Source: Agrypnia vestita
Lineage: Eukaryota > Arthropoda > Insecta > Trichoptera > Phryganeidae
Direction: 5' to 3'
DNA length: 64,000 bases
Assembly (NCBI GenBank): GCA_016648135.1
Contig: JADDOH010023165.1
Coordinates: forward strand, 175,629-239,628
The position numbers were made by a program, and so were the translations under genes. Under the pieces are notes generated by a model. The model saw only the letters and a list, made by a program, of their open reading frames with translations. It had not been told where the DNA came from and searched no databases. Positions 35,367-48,275 of this stretch are shown piece after piece; position 1 is the stretch's first letter; every line of letters begins with the position of its first letter.

Positions 35367-35756
35367 TCATTATGTTTTTGAAACATTTTGTTTAAGAAAA
35401 GCTATTTGATTACCTTAAGGTTGATTACTGATGGTGAGAATTAATTTTGCTTTCTTATTTACTTTTTACTTAGTGCTTTTTATACTGATAGCTGTTGTAT
35501 GAAATAATTAATTATATGTGGGTTATAAAAGCAAAGATAGCAATATTAAAAAAAATTAAAAAAATGTTTTCAATGTTGTCACCGAGGATAACTAATTTGA
35601 AATACACTGAATTCTAAGTTTTACGTACCCAAATTACGTGCTCTAAACTAGCATGCCATAAAATTGTACACACTTGCTCTTTATTAGCATTCTTATTTTA
35701 AGCATGCTCATAAATGAGCATGCTCAAAGCTATCAATCAAACACACATGCTGATTA

Positions 35757-36396
35757 TTTTTATTTTTATTTATATATCTTTATTAAGTGTGATGATACAT
35801 TGTTTATCATTAGCGTATATTAAAAAAAATTATATATATATATATATATGTACACTTATTAAATAATTAAATAAATAATATTTCTCTTCAAACATTTCCA
35901 TTGTTATGTGCCGTTTACATTCTTGTTTGAAGATGTTGATTCTGCTTAGCTTCCTCACATCTTCTGGCAGGCTATTGTACTCATTTATTCCCTTGTAGTA
36001 AATACAGTTTTGTGTTTGTCTTTTTTCTATTTGGAATACTTATTTTGTTTGCATTTCTTGTATTATGTCTATGTATCTTTGTGTTATATTTGATCTTATT
36101 TTTAAAATATTTTGGCATTTTGTCGTTTAATATTTTGTGAATGAATATCATTGTATTTAATTTTAATCCTTGTTTTATATTAATCAAATTTAAATCTGAT
36201 AACATGTTTTTAATTTTGGAATATCTATTTCTCTGTAGAATTATCCTCATTGCTCCATTCTGTTGAAATTGTAATTTTTTTATATCTCCTTCATTGCATA
36301 GGTACAAAGTAGTGGAGCAATATTGAAAATGAGGAGCAATTATTGATTTATATATTGTTATCGCTGTTTCTTTAGTTAATTTTGGTCTTCCCAAGC
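35757..36396 (-). pseudogene. CR1/Jockey-like LINE inserted in the GCATGCTCA field
   Basis: The minus frame 35981-36394 reads KETAITIYKSIIAPHFQYC, LQFQQNGAMRIILQRNRY, LNLINIKQGLKLNTMIFI and HRHNTRNANKISIPNRKK, the C-terminal landmarks of this clade. The coding tail continues in other frames. The 3' end at about 35760 is T-rich on the + strand, the complement of an A-rich tail. TGATTA flanks both sides (35751-35756, 36397-36402) as a likely target duplication. It is strongly 5'-truncated. Confidence 0.8.
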
Positions 36397-36408
36397 ATGA
36401 TTAGTGGC

Positions 36409-36660
36409 ATGCTCTTGTCATAGAATAGAGAGGAACTCTAGTTCAAGATTGCAACTTTGCAAACTGAAATAGAAAATTCAAGTAAACCAATTAATCAAAA
36501 CAGTTCCTGGGTTTAATAAAACACACATGCTTATTACTGACATGCTCTTGTCAGAGAATAGAGACGCTCTTGTTCAAAATAGAAACTTTGCATACTGAAA
36601 TAGAAAATTCAAGTGAACCAATTAATCAAAATAGTTTCCGAGTTTCCATCCGCACATTTT
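36409..36660. repeat. ~131-bp tandem duplication
   Basis: Two copies start CATGCTCTTGTCA(T/G)AGAATAGAGA and both contain CTGAAATAGAAAATTCAAGT and CCAATTAATCAAAA, offset by about 131 bases. They belong to the GCATGCTCA field. Confidence 0.85.
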
Positions 36661-37139
36661 TGATTTTAGTTTTCATAATTTTTATTGTAAGATATGAATC
36701 ATTCGTCTTTTATAAACTTAATGAAGTTTTATAAACATTATTTCTTGTTTTATTATTTTTACATAGCGGTGACCGAGTATTCCACAGACATTCGTGATTC
36801 CTATAATAAGTCACGAAAAGTAAGGTTTTGTCGTCTCCCAACGCGCCATATTTATTTTATCTGTCGCGGACTGAGAAGATCGCATTGATAATCGATACTA
36901 GCCGCGAATGACATTAGCATGCTCATAAGCAAGCCTATTCACACATGCTCAAAAGGTACCCTTCTCGTGGTGAATGACATTAGCATGCTCATAAATCAAC
37001 CAGCGGTCGATTTTTGAGCATGCCACTAATGAGCATACTCATAACTAGCAAAGTACGTACATACATGCCACTAAATAGCAATGGCTTAAGAAGGTCAATA
37101 CTGCGCATGCTCACGTGCCTCTTATAAGCATGTGTATCA

Positions 37140-39959
37140 GTACCTTTAAGATAAGTCTTTATTTAAAAGAAAAAATACATAAAGGAACATTGTAATATAC
37201 ACTAAGAAAATACAATAAGAAACAAAGGAAATAAGAATGTGAAATACATATGTAGAAAGAAAACAGTACATATATATTATACAGTCATAAAATGAGCATA
37301 AAGTAACATAATAGTAACAAAAATTACAAGGAAAAGAAAAAGAAAAAATGAAGGGAAACCAAATCTCTGATAAACCAAAATAAAGTAACAATAAAATAAA
37401 AATGAAAATAACCAAAATACGGTAAAGTAAGTACAACAAAGAAAATAATAAAAATAAGAAACAATTATACTAATAATATAAAATAAAATAAAAAATCCCA
37501 GCAGTGGCAAAAATCGGTGGCAGTGGATGGCTATAAACGTATTAGTTTACCTAGTAAAAGGTTATCCTAAATTTAAAATTACTGCAAAATATCCCAGTTT
37601 GTTTGCCTACCTACAATATTTATGTTTTAAAAAACACTCTGCTAGATGATCGCCTTAATATGATAGCTTACCCGATACAAAACTCATTCATAAAACAAAA
37701 GGTTAAACCAAATCAAAATGTAATATTCTAGTCTAACGTTTTCTTATTCTTCCCTGTACAATTCTAATGTTTATTTTCACGTTCACTCTGTCTCGAGATA
37801 TCTCCGTAGGGGGCAGGCAGTGGGGACGAAAAACAATTCAAACATATTTTAAAATAAATTCCACTTTCGCGTAACGGTCTCTTCAACGGAGAATTCTCGC
37901 GAAGCTCGACATATTCAAATTCTTTTATCCGTGACGTCAATTTTACATTCATTTTCTAAACTTTTGAAAGTTGAAAGTTGTTTTCTACCAAAGCAGCGCT
38001 GTATCTTAACTTCAAGCATCATTTTAAAATTTGGAGAGATTTGTGCTATCTACTTGCAATATTATGTATGTGGGCCAAAATTCTTTTTCGTGACTAAAAA
38101 TCGGTCTCTTCGGATGAATTTCACTTTTTATGAGAAAAAAGTACAAAACTGTGAAAAAATATAGTCATTCATCAATAAAACACTATTTTACTATTCAACA
38201 AAATAAAATTTTATATTATTTATTCGCAAATTACGGTAACAATGTTGTCTTTCTTAGTAACGCAGTTGTTTTTCATACAAAATATTGTCCTGGAGAATTA
38301 ATCTCATGTTATAAAGAGCAATCTCTTACAATTTCTCCTAGATGGCTTTGTACTTGAATATCGTTATCAACGTTATAGATTTTGAACTTTATTATAATTC
38401 TAATACATATTTTTTACTTAAAACGTTTAATGAAATTAAAAATATTTTACAATGAATAAAATCTTAGCTACCCTGCGTTACTATATGAAAATAAACATTT
38501 ATGTAAGTGTTTTACAATTGAATGTACCTCATTTCGTTCGACTTGTTGTAACTCTTAATACAAACAATGATCGCAGTGCAGGCGGAATAAGCTAGGCGAA
38601 TTAATCGCTTCACAGTCATCGGGAGAGGTGCGTGTGTTTATTGCGTGTCCACTGAGTTACCGCCGTCGAAAGGTAAGTATTGACAATGTTTATAATTTTA
38701 CACATGTGTAGAATTATAAAAAACATATCTTTTTATTTCTCTTCATACCCTTATTACATTTTTATCATTGGTAAATTTGATTGTATTAAGCCAATTCAAA
38801 TCATCCCAAAATCTTACACAATTCTCTCTTTGATATATAATGATTGTCTGCTTCATTTTTGTGTTTCAATAATGATTACAAATCACCAATAAGTTTCCAG
38901 TTTCATCTCCCATTAAAACAAGCCGATTCAAATTAGGTACTTCCTGGAAATACAAAATAACATTTCCTTCCAGTATAAAAAATACGGTACTTTACAAAGT
39001 AAATAAGTGAGCCCTCGAAGGTGGACTGACAATGGGGATGAAGCCTACCTTCTAAAAGGAAACAGACTTTCTAAATTAATGAAACGTTAACCGAGCAGAT
39101 GCGCTCTAACAAGTACTTTGTTAGATCAAACCTATTTATCTCAGGATATCTTCCTTTCAAGACAACATTAATTTTTTTTAGTAGTTTTATAAATATGGAT
39201 GTAGAGAAATTGGTTTTGGTATATTCTATACCATTGATAACAAAATACGTGAACGGGTATTATTCAACCCATATTAAAAATCTCATAATTTACACAAAAT
39301 TTTGTAAACTTTGTATATAAATTATTCCATTCACTACAATAAAATTTGGGTCCCATTTTATGCAGACCAGCCCATACCTTAAGTTGACTTCGATTGAACG
39401 TAATACGAGTATAGTAAATAATCTTTTATTGCCACATATATTTAAAAAAAAATGTATATATCCATATGGCTTGGGTTTCTTGTACATATTTACTTAATGG
39501 AATCAGAATCCTATTATTACCCAAATAATGCAATAGTTTGAACCCAATTGTATGGCTTATTTACTGCGCACTGGCATGTGACTTTATATTGATCTTATAT
39601 ATGTAGAGAATTGTAATTATGTACATACATTGTAACGTATTTTCATATTTTTCTTCTAAATTGTATACACATAAAACGTAACCTTTATTTATATTTTTAA
39701 AATTGAACGTTTGATTTTTGTATTTTTATATGACAACACAAATAATTTTTAGAAATATTTTGCTTAGAACACAATATTTTTAATAAAGCATTTTATACAC
39801 TGTAGTTAACCGTAGTTAACATAAATATATTAATTTTAATCTATATTACCAACCGCGTAACTTAAAAAAACAGGGAGAGGCGTAAATTATTAATGATTTG
39901 CGTCTTAGCTTAGCCCTGCTTTTACAATATGTAGTATGTATAGTATATTTATGATGGGC
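37140..39959. other. Non-coding DNA, purine-biased at its left end
   Basis: 37150-37500 is strikingly C-poor and A/G-rich on the + strand, which creates long hydrophobic phenylalanine/tyrosine minus frames that are compositional artefacts. The rest to 39959 shows no recognised exon, SINE or TIR pair. Confidence 0.45.
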
Positions 39960-40105
39960 CACTGAAAAGCGATGGTAGCTAGTCGGCGGGCTACCATCCG
40001 CGCGTTCGGGTAATTGTCTCTATCCAGCCGGGTAATTTCGTTTTTTATTCGTGACTTCCAGGAAATTACGAACATACGGGACAAGGAGATAACGAAATTA
40101 TTATA
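39960..40105. repeat. GC-rich patch with two hairpins
   Basis: Perfect 9-bp arms GATGGTAGC/GCTACCATC lie at 39971-39979 and 39990-39998. A second inverted pair TAATTTCGTT/AACGAAATTA lies at about 40032-40041 and 40091-40100. It is probably a small MITE relic; termini are not resolved. Confidence 0.6.
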
Positions 40106-41514
40106 TTTAGATATTATTATATATGGTGTAATTAAATAATGCATTTAAAAAAAAAATTTTTTTTGGGAAACATACAGTACAATTAATAAATAATTGTATA
40201 ATATCGAAAAAATATTCATTTAGCATGACCAGTGAAGTTTCTACAGTGAAGAATTTAACAAATTATATTTTGAAGTAGAAAGAGTTACAAAACAGTTTTT
40301 TGAGTGGTTAGTCCTACCAAAGTTTGGGTAAAATTATTTGAACGCGTAAAGTTTTTCGGACAGGTTTAACCTATTTGCTCTAATAAATAGGGTAAGTCAA
40401 CCAAGTTATTCAAGATTTTATAACGATAACACAGATCTTGTATGCATCTTCAATGTGATAAATGAGGAATTTTATGATAACGCTCGCTTTCTGTACCTAT
40501 ATGAGTTGAATTCTAAAAGGGAACGGGAATTTAAAATATTGAAAAATTTGTGTTGGATATTTTCAAGTCGCTTACTGTACGTAGAATAATGAGTATTCCA
40601 GACTACTGATCCAAACTCCAGTTGAATACTGGTACACAAAATTATATTAATAAAACAAAAACCTTGCAGGCGGATAACCCAACCCCAATTTCTTTCGTGA
40701 TAGATAGGAAAAAATATGATTCCAAATGACAGTTTATAAGTATGCTAATTGTATACTTTTTATCTTCTAATGAAGTTCAAGAGCGATAAGTAATTTTTTA
40801 ATGATTTTAATTATGTATTAAAATTTCATTCTTAAAATAAATAAATTATAAAGTTTATCAAAAATGTAAATCATCATTACATTCTAACAAAAAAATAAAT
40901 AATATAATAGCTTCATAAGAAATTTTGACCCTACAGTTGAGCAGGCTTTTGAAGGACACTCGATTGGCGAGATTGATACTCGGCGAGTCGCAAAATATTT
41001 TTAATTTATCCAATAAATGTAATTTAAATATAATTATTTCGTTGTATATCTATACCGTATCTCCGTATCTTCCTGGAATTGAAATTACACGATAATGGAA
41101 TTGAAGAAAGACTCGACCGTCGAATGCGCGGACCACAACTAACCCACATTACCACCATCGTTTCTCGATAGCAGGTCAAAATATACCATTAATTTACGCC
41201 TCTTTATTTCAACGTTTGACGTTTATTTTGATTAAATAAATAATATTTAAACTATGTTCTGTGATTCTTCAGGAGGTACAGCTAGTGTTAAAATAAATCA
41301 CAAGGTTTAAAAAATTTAAAAAACTTTTATTATGTTGTTTTGTGGGAAATTTTACATTAATTTTACAATAAAATCTTAAGTACCTACTGCTAAATAAACG
41401 TATTTAAAGTTAAAAATATAAAAACATCACCACTTTTTAAATATAAAAGATACAAAGCAATTGTATTTAAAAATAAAAAGATGACATTACATTATACGAT
41501 TTATAATTAAGACA
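40106..41514. other. Non-coding DNA
   Basis: Nothing recognised. Confidence 0.45.
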
Positions 41515-41710
41515 AATTATAGGTCTCGCAGAGACAAAGCTATTTATATGGGAAATACGTGTGTAAGTTGTTATATGGTGTCCACAGGGCTTATGACTTG
41601 TAATATCTGGCTTAAGTGATCATTTTACACAAAACGAAGTTCGCGGATTCCATCCCAAAAACAACTATACATTATCATTTTTTATAAATGTTTTTTATCT
41701 GAAATATTTC
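41515..41710 (+). repeat. Dispersed repeat family, copy 3
   Basis: Shares GTCTCGCAGAGACAAAGCTA, CAGGGCTTATGACTTG and GGCTTAAGTGATCATTTTAC with the copies at 9958-10290 and 20305-20660, but stops before their TCTGCTAGAGACAT block. Confidence 0.7.
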
Positions 41711-42449
41711 AAATATTTGAAGTTAACATATACATGTATGTATAGGATTTCAATCACGCTTTAAATTTTGACGGATCTTTGTATGACCTGAAGTGTTCGA
41801 GTCGATTTTAATAATTTTGACTATCTCGCAAAAAATTTCACCATTACTTTTAAAATTTTGATCAAATCTTTTAATAAAAGAATTTATGTCCGTAAAATCC
41901 TTTTACTTGTAATCATTCATGCCATTCTTTGTCTTGAAAGGCGCTTTACGCTCGACTGAAGACAACTAACTTTTACACTTTTTCTTTTGGATTCAATTTT
42001 TTGAACCGAAACTGTTTATTGTACTCCTAGTAGAAAGCAAACGGCCCTTTACGTTGCTGCTGCGTAAAAATATTTGAGACATTCCAGACATCACATAAAA
42101 AAATATAGAGTGTAAAATACGTGCTAAGAATAAAAAATATATTGAAACGCGAAAAGGTTATTAATTATCATTGACCACGGAAACTAACTAAGAATCTAAC
42201 CATCATGTCGTTTCCTCGCGGGGGTAGGCATAGATAGGCAGGGGATAGAATGCCATATTCTTTTTCCTGGCACATCATGTTTCCTTGCACCTGTTTCATG
42301 AACGCTCTTCGATTATTGACGCTTTTAATAGGAACATCCTCCAATCACGTCGGATTTTCCGTTTCATTTTTCAGTTTCCGTTTCGCATAAATTTTCTTTA
42401 CCATTTTTTCCTTGTTCATACTTTTTAGATGACGAAACAATCTCAGCGA
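41711..42449. other. Unrecognised DNA
   Basis: No motif-bearing frame or repeat ends identified. Confidence 0.45.
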
Positions 42450-42715
42450 TTCTGTATTTATTTTATTTTTTATTTATTACTTTTTTTTATTTATTTATTT
42501 GGCTCCATACATCTGTTGTATGGTCTAATTTATGATTTAAATTAAAAATATATTACACTATACAATCTATTGCCATTTAAAAGTTTTTCATAATAAACTT
42601 TTGCACTCCAATTTAAACTCCTTAATATTTACTGTATCTAGCATTATTTTTGGTAGGCTATTGAAGATTGTAAGGCCTTTGTGCATTCTATCTACTATTA
42701 TATCTATGGCGTTTC
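42450..42715 (-). repeat. 3' tail of a CR1/Jockey-like LINE
   Basis: Similar to the 3' segment of the LINE at 34600-35366: shared TTTGCACTCCAATTTAAACT/TTTACACTTCAGTTTAAACT, GGTAGGCTATTGAAGAT/GCAGGCTATCGAAGAT and the ATACA(C/T)C(T/A) ends. Only the last C-terminal codons and the 3' UTR remain. Confidence 0.65.
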
Positions 42716-42719
42716 ACCC

Positions 42720-43165
42720 TATAAATGCACAACCACCAATCTAGGTCACATCACACGTACGCATGAATGAAGAAGTGCTGATTCCTTGACGAAATGGAGG
42801 GCACAAACACAAACACAAACGTAGTCAAATTACCGGTGGATGGAAATGCTGATCAACAGCCGAGCACCGTCCGTGATCATCCAACACGAGTACCGCCATA
42901 CTTCAAGAGAGTTTTTTGTTTCCAAAACATATAAAAATAGCAAACACCCTTTATGGGCATGTCAGTCTCTCAACTACCTCCGGCGTAGACCGGAGGCCCT
43001 GTTCCGTCGAATCTTTATCATTATCTTTATTATTGTAATTCTGTTTAACTTATTATTATTATTATTAATTATTATTAATTTATCGAGTAAATGATGATTT
43101 CGGAGAATTCCCGTTTAATACTGGTAGTGACCATAAAGCAACTTCCCTTCATTTTCATCGATATC
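42720..43165 (-). repeat. Dispersed tail-repeat family, copy B
   Basis: On the minus strand it matches 56025-56440 and 61790-62060: TTATGGTCACTACC, ACTCGATAAA, CCGGAGGTAG-like, GAGACTGACATGCCC and, at its far end, CCTAGATTGGTGGTT. It follows RT-coding sequence on the same strand, which suggests the 3' UTR of a non-LTR element. Confidence 0.65.
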
Positions 43166-43530
43166 TATAACCAGACTTATTTACACATACGCCAACAAAA
43201 TTGTGCAGAGTTTTGAGATTGATCTAAAATTTGTGACGTCAGTTTTAATTCATTTTGTTATATTGGAGATACAAATGCTTCCTTCCAAAGGACAGGCATT
43301 TTTCCTTCATTTAGTGACCAGCTGAATAGTATGGATAATGGTAGAGATAGACTTTGAGAGCATTTTTGAATGAAGTAAGGTGTTATATTATCGGGACCTG
43401 CTCCTTGGTCGAGGAGGTCGAGTTGTTTCAAATATTTGAAGGTGGAATTCTGATTAACTTCAATTCTATATGTATGAGGAATGCTATCAAGAGAGCTTTG
43501 AGGGGAGCTGCTAGACATAATATAGCTAAT
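43166..43530 (-). pseudogene. Jockey-clade reverse transcriptase, N-terminal part
   Basis: The minus frame reads FKYLKQLDLLDQGAGPDNIT, PYFIQKCSQSLSLPLSILF and SLNEGKMPVLWKEAFVSPI then stop. These are RT motifs 1-2 of Jockey-clade elements (usual GPDGIPP...LWK.A.V.PI). Just beyond, another frame gives SISKLCTILLAY-like residues (usual YRPISKL). The palm with the catalytic aspartates is absent, and sequence passes directly into the tail repeat at 43165, so there is an internal deletion. Confidence 0.8.
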
Positions 43531-45589
43531 AACTATAAGACAACTATAAGGAAAAAAGTTATATAATCGGATAACTCTACTACAATTGTAAAATATTCTT
43601 AGTAAAATTTTTGTAAAATATTTTTATTCGTATTAAGGTAAAACATTATATCCAAGGCGTAGAATGGATATCTAACTTTTTAGATCACAATCAATTTTGG
43701 ACTCTATATAGATCAGCGCGTGAAAAATAAGGTCATTCAAATCATTACATTTCATTTATATGTCAACTCCTTTTAGATATTGGAGTGCGTGCTGGCCCAA
43801 GATGCGATATTGGAATATAAGAGGACGCGCCTCTGGATGTTTATTCTGTAATTTTTTTTTATGTCAAATATTCTGTTTGTGATTTAAAATTAACATATAC
43901 GAGTATATGGGTACATTCTCTGAACGACGTGTTTTTTTACATTCAACAAAGCAAAGCAAAAATAAATGATAATGAGGCACGTGAGATCTTAAGTAAAAGA
44001 ACAGAAACTATACGAGTAGCTCAACAGCCAAACACCGCTGTATCAAGTTCGATACAGAAAGCACTCGGTCGAATCAAAGCGCTTTAGTAGCCAAGAGTAT
44101 GTAGATACAGAGGACAAGTCATTATGTAACTTATGATTAGATAACTCTCAATGATCCCAATGTAGTAAATTGCATCTGCGTTATGTAATATTTAATCCGA
44201 TACCGGTAGATTTCACATTTACATCGATCTTGCCCCGTGAGTATACTACTTCTCTCAAAGTACTTCTTTCTCTAGGACTGTTAATTTTTAAATTAAATTA
44301 AGTTACCACGTTTACTACGTTTAAAGAGCAGATTAACTGCCAAACTATGCCCTTCTCAATATTGTTCCATACTTCCTGATACAAAGAAATCCCATCACTG
44401 TTTAGTACTCTACGTCAAAGTTCAGCTTAGATTATATTTTTACAGCAGAGAGATAAAAATGAAGATCGAGTCTTCGGAGTATCTTCGTGAAAAATTTTAT
44501 TGAGAGATTTCGATCTCACCTTAACACTTACGTTTTCAACATAACTCTCTTTAAAGAAAACTCGGAAACTAATTATATTAATAAAATGTATTTCATCCAT
44601 ATATAAAAGAGTAAAAAAGAAAGTTTTGTCAGTACTGTCACAATTTTACTGCAGTCGGCGTATGGTACTTTTACGATACTTATTTTAAATCATGTTTATT
44701 TGTTTATTCGCAGTACTCGCTTACTAGAATTGCTGCTTATGAGGATTGACCATGATACTCATGCGTTCTATACATGTGCGGTAATTTTATTACTCTTACA
44801 CCTAACTTATTTTTTATAATAAAATAATATATCTTATACCTATTATATTAATATTATCTTTTATATTATCCACGAAATTTCTCAACCACTCTTATCATAA
44901 GTATCGAGATAGTCTTACTTTGATTTTGTACTGAAAAATGTATATGTACGTATTTTAGACACCAAATGAACAACTCATGGTTGTACCGTTAAAATATTTT
45001 TCACCGTGAATTCACACAAAAAACGCTCCCATGCACACATACCTAGATTTTTTCCACAACAGCTTCCCGTCGAGAGTTTGGGAAAGATTTTTATCTCAAA
45101 TAATATCACGTACAATATTATTTACATGCCTGTCGGAAGGTTCTCCATTTTCTTATTTTTTACATTCCAATCTAATTTTCATAAAGTTTATGAAAGAATA
45201 AAACAGAAATGTGAAAAAAAGAATAAATCTGGATACTCTCCAAAAACATTCAACAATTGGTTCCATCGGACAAATCATATTTTAGTTAATTATGTTAATA
45301 TTGAAAAACATAAAAGTCTTACATAATAGCAAAATAACTTAGTGGTAATATTATTTATATTACCTAATTTAAAAACTCTATAAAACCACTGTAAAAAAAT
45401 CTAATTCGATAATTGAAAATGTCCCAAATTCTACCCAATCAGCTTTCTATACGAATAATAAATTAAACAATTATTTATTAAATTACAGGCACAAGGACAA
45501 TATTTAAAAAAAATCGAAGGTTTAAAATTAATTTCGTTATGAACGAAATACTTTTTATATAGATAAAACTTGTAGAAATTTTCATATTA
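43531..45589. other. Non-coding DNA
   Basis: No recognisable exon or element. A 106-codon + frame at 45006-45326 is lysine/phenylalanine-rich and motif-free. Confidence 0.4.
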
Positions 45590-45875
45590 AAATTCTGAAT
45601 TTGCTATCAGCTTTTGAAAATAAACCATTGTCTTGTTATTAACAAGGCTTTAGAAATTTTTCATACAAATATCATACATAAAATAAACAGTTAGATAATT
45701 ATAAATCTTAGAAATTAGAAAAAGTATTAATAGTAGAATAAATATTATAATACAAATTAATTTCTAAATAGTTATTCAATTCCCATATGCTTATTTAGTG
45801 TCTGGTTCAAACCGATACTTCTAATTTGAATGTGTCTCGGGACCATTTTCCTCGAAACATGTTGATTATTCAATA
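45590..45875 (+). pseudogene. Penelope-like element 3' end, most decayed copy
   Basis: Resembles the copy at 46100-46640: AACAAGGCTTTAGAAATTTTTCATACAAATAT (compare AATAAGGGTTTACAAATTTT), AAATTAGAAAAAGTATTAAT, and the end GACCATTTTCCTCGAAACATG then TTGAT. Coding sequence is destroyed. The end keeps the GAAACATGT segment of the hammerhead-like core. Confidence 0.6.
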
Positions 45876-45899
45876 AATAGTAATTTTAGACAGTATTTC

Positions 45900-46015
45900 C
45901 TTCCTATTAATACAATCATAAAGTTGCTTATCAATGTGTTAGAATTTTACGTATTTTCTTCCCGTTAATACAATCATAAAGTTGCTTATCAATGTGTCAG
46001 AATTTTACGTGGCAC
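45900..46015. repeat. Two-copy ~58-bp tandem duplication
   Basis: TTAATACAATCATAAAGTTG followed by CTTATCAATGTGT(T/C)AGAATTTTACGT occurs at about 45906 and about 45964 with almost no divergence, so the duplication is recent relative to the surrounding PLE remnants. Confidence 0.9.
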
Positions 46016-46099
46016 GACAAACACATTAAAATAATTAACAATAACATTTGATAACTTCTTCTTATAATATAAAATAATAATAAATTTAAAAAAATACAT

Positions 46100-46640
46100 A
46101 TTAAATAATAATGATTAGGATATTTATTTTTAAATCTGGTGTTTATTAATTGAACTCTAATGATTGTGATTATTTTTATACAGAAAAAACGTGTAGAAAT
46201 TTTGAAGTTAAGAGTTAAGGAACACTTAAGGTGTTTAAATAGCATAATTATTCCGAATTTTCTAACCATATTTTGGCTATGGATCATTCTTTTGATACTA
46301 ATAAGGGTTTACAAATTTTAAATACAAATTATACAGAATCACAGTTTGATAAATTAGAAATTTTGGAAATAAGAAAAAGTATTAATAGTAAATTGAATAT
46401 TATAAATAAACAGGACCGTTTTACAAAAAAATATCTGATAAATTTATCTTTATGTTAATTAGGTACTTTTTTAGTATTCATTTTCCATATATGATTTTTT
46501 CAATATTTTGATAGTCTACTTCGATTTTTGAATTTAATTTGTTAGTATTCAATTGTATCCTTGACGAAGGGATCATGAGCTCTGAAACATGTTGATATTT
46601 TTCAATACAAAAGTGTGAAAACTAAATTTATTTTTATTAA
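46100..46640 (+). pseudogene. Penelope-like element 3' end with GIY-YIG remnant
   Basis: PLEs encode a reverse transcriptase joined to a GIY-YIG endonuclease. Here only the endonuclease C-terminal part remains: the segment equivalent to RNFEIRVKEH (near 46185-46225, frame-shifted), then MDHSFDTNKGLQILNTNYTE and LEILEIRKSINS (46273-46458). The RT is missing. The 3' end TTGACGAAGGGATC...GAAACATGTTGAT (46561-46596) fits a hammerhead-type core. A tail-to-tail partner lies at 48695-49350. Confidence 0.8.
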
Positions 46641-47564
46641 TTATAAAACATACGAGTTTGAATTTCTATAATTTTTTAGCTAATCCGGAAATAATCCGGA
46701 ATTTAATAATCCGGAAATAATTTTGATATTGTTTCGTAGTAAAACAAACAAATAATTTGTTCTCATATTTTTACTCATGCTAAACAAAATTGCAGGGTCA
46801 TTCTAAATTTTACTTAATATGCTGGAGTAATAAAATATTTTTATAGAAATGACAATGTATCTTTTAATTAAATTTTCTTGGTGACAATCCAATTTTAGAC
46901 GAACTAAAATATTTTCACACTTTATGAGATGTTAAAATATTTTCTACGAGATTTCTTTGATTACACAATCATGTCAGGTTAGTGTCAGAGATGCCTTCAA
47001 GACAAGTTTTTTTGTTATTTCATAGACTTCATATTATGTAATTTTCTTACCGTAAGTAAGTTATGAGATGATAATTTTTGTCGACTTGCGTCGTAACTCT
47101 CAATTTTATTTTTATATGATTTCTTATTTTTCCATAGTAGAAGCATGTCATACAACATTGCATCTGCCTAATTTTTATTAAAAGTTTTTATATTGCAGTT
47201 TAATGTCACACTTGGGCTATTTATCAATGGAATAAACTACCCGTTAATAATATTGAGTTAAAAATATAAATAAAATAAGGATGTTTGTGTTTAGAATAGA
47301 ATAGATTTTTTTCGAATCGAATAGGTTTCTTTTGAATGGAAAGTGAATTTTTTTGTTTTTTAGAAAAAATTTCCTTATATTTAAATAGAACAGGCAACAA
47401 ATATTCAACATAGAGAGATTGCCTATGTATTAGCTATGATTTCACACCTGTTTAATAAAACAACTGAGTTTAGTACCATTGAATTATTTGGCAGTCACTC
47501 CATGATGCAACAATTTAAGTTTAATTATGTATTTTTTATAAAATTGATTAATAAATTATCGAAC
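46641..47564. other. Non-coding DNA between PLE copies
   Basis: AT-rich, nothing recognised. Confidence 0.45.
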
Positions 47565-48275
47565 CTTCGATATGAAGAAACTTGCTCCACTTTGTGGACC
47601 TTTTATGACTGAATGGCCTCGTGAGATGTCTTTTTTTCAATTTTATTACAAAGTAAACATTTATCTTAAATTTATTGTAATTATTAAAAAATCTGTTAGT
47701 TTTTTTACTTACAATTTATGTTTTAAAAAACACTGTTTTTTTATAACGTTCTATTTTTCGTGTTTTAATACTATAGATTTATTATTTTTTTCTTAAATAA
47801 ATTGAAAGAATAGACAGTATTATTATAAAAATGAATAAATAAAAAATTTTAAACTTATTCTGGATTTAAAATTATTTAATCAAGGCACTGCGTATTGTGT
47901 CATAAATACGTTGCGTCTTGATTAAATATATAAAATCAGGAATGCTGACAATTTTTTTTTTGTTTTTATTTTGAAATTAAAATATCTATTCTCTTGACTA
48001 TTGAACTAAAAAAGTTGTCAAATATGTAAGAAAAGTTAAAAAAACCACACAAAAACTAAAATATTTAGAAACGGTGTTTTTAAAATATAAATTGTATGTA
48101 GGTAAACAAACTGACAGATATTGCCATAATTTTTATAAGTTTAGGATAATTGTTTATTTTGTAATATTAGGGAAAAATATACTTCTAGGCTAAAAATACT
48201 AAATAAATAAAATCTTACAAGGCCATTTAGTCATAAAAGGCGCCAGAGTGAAGCAATTTTCTTCATTTTTAAAAC
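47565..48275. mobile_element. ~710-bp foldback element nested between PLE ends
   Basis: Inverted arms run from about 47574 (CTTGCTCCACTTTGTGG, CCTTTTATGACTGAATGGCC) and from about 48265 on the complement (ATTGCTTCACTCTGGCG, CCTTTTATGACTAAATGGCC). The inner part is also inverted (TCTGTTAGTTTTTTTACTTA against the complement of TAGGTAAACAAACTGACAGA). Near the centre is a sharp hairpin, ATTTAATCAAG (47874-47884) with CTTGATTAAAT (47917-47927). No coding capacity and no clear target duplication. Confidence 0.75.

Larger units (their letters stand above)
35640..37135. repeat. GCATGCTCA repeat field
   Basis: The motif (A)GCATGCTCA or its complement recurs many times, near 35651, 35702, 35718, 36409, 36917, 36984, 37016 and 37105, with longer shared blocks (GAATGACATTAGCATGCTCATAA twice, near 36907 and 36971). 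The field is interrupted by a LINE insertion at 35757-36396. Confidence 0.7.

Noticed and set aside
37146..37510. Long hydrophobic minus-strand frames resembling membrane proteins
   Set aside because: Explained by the purine-only composition of the + strand, which yields Phe/Tyr/Ile-rich translations in several frames.
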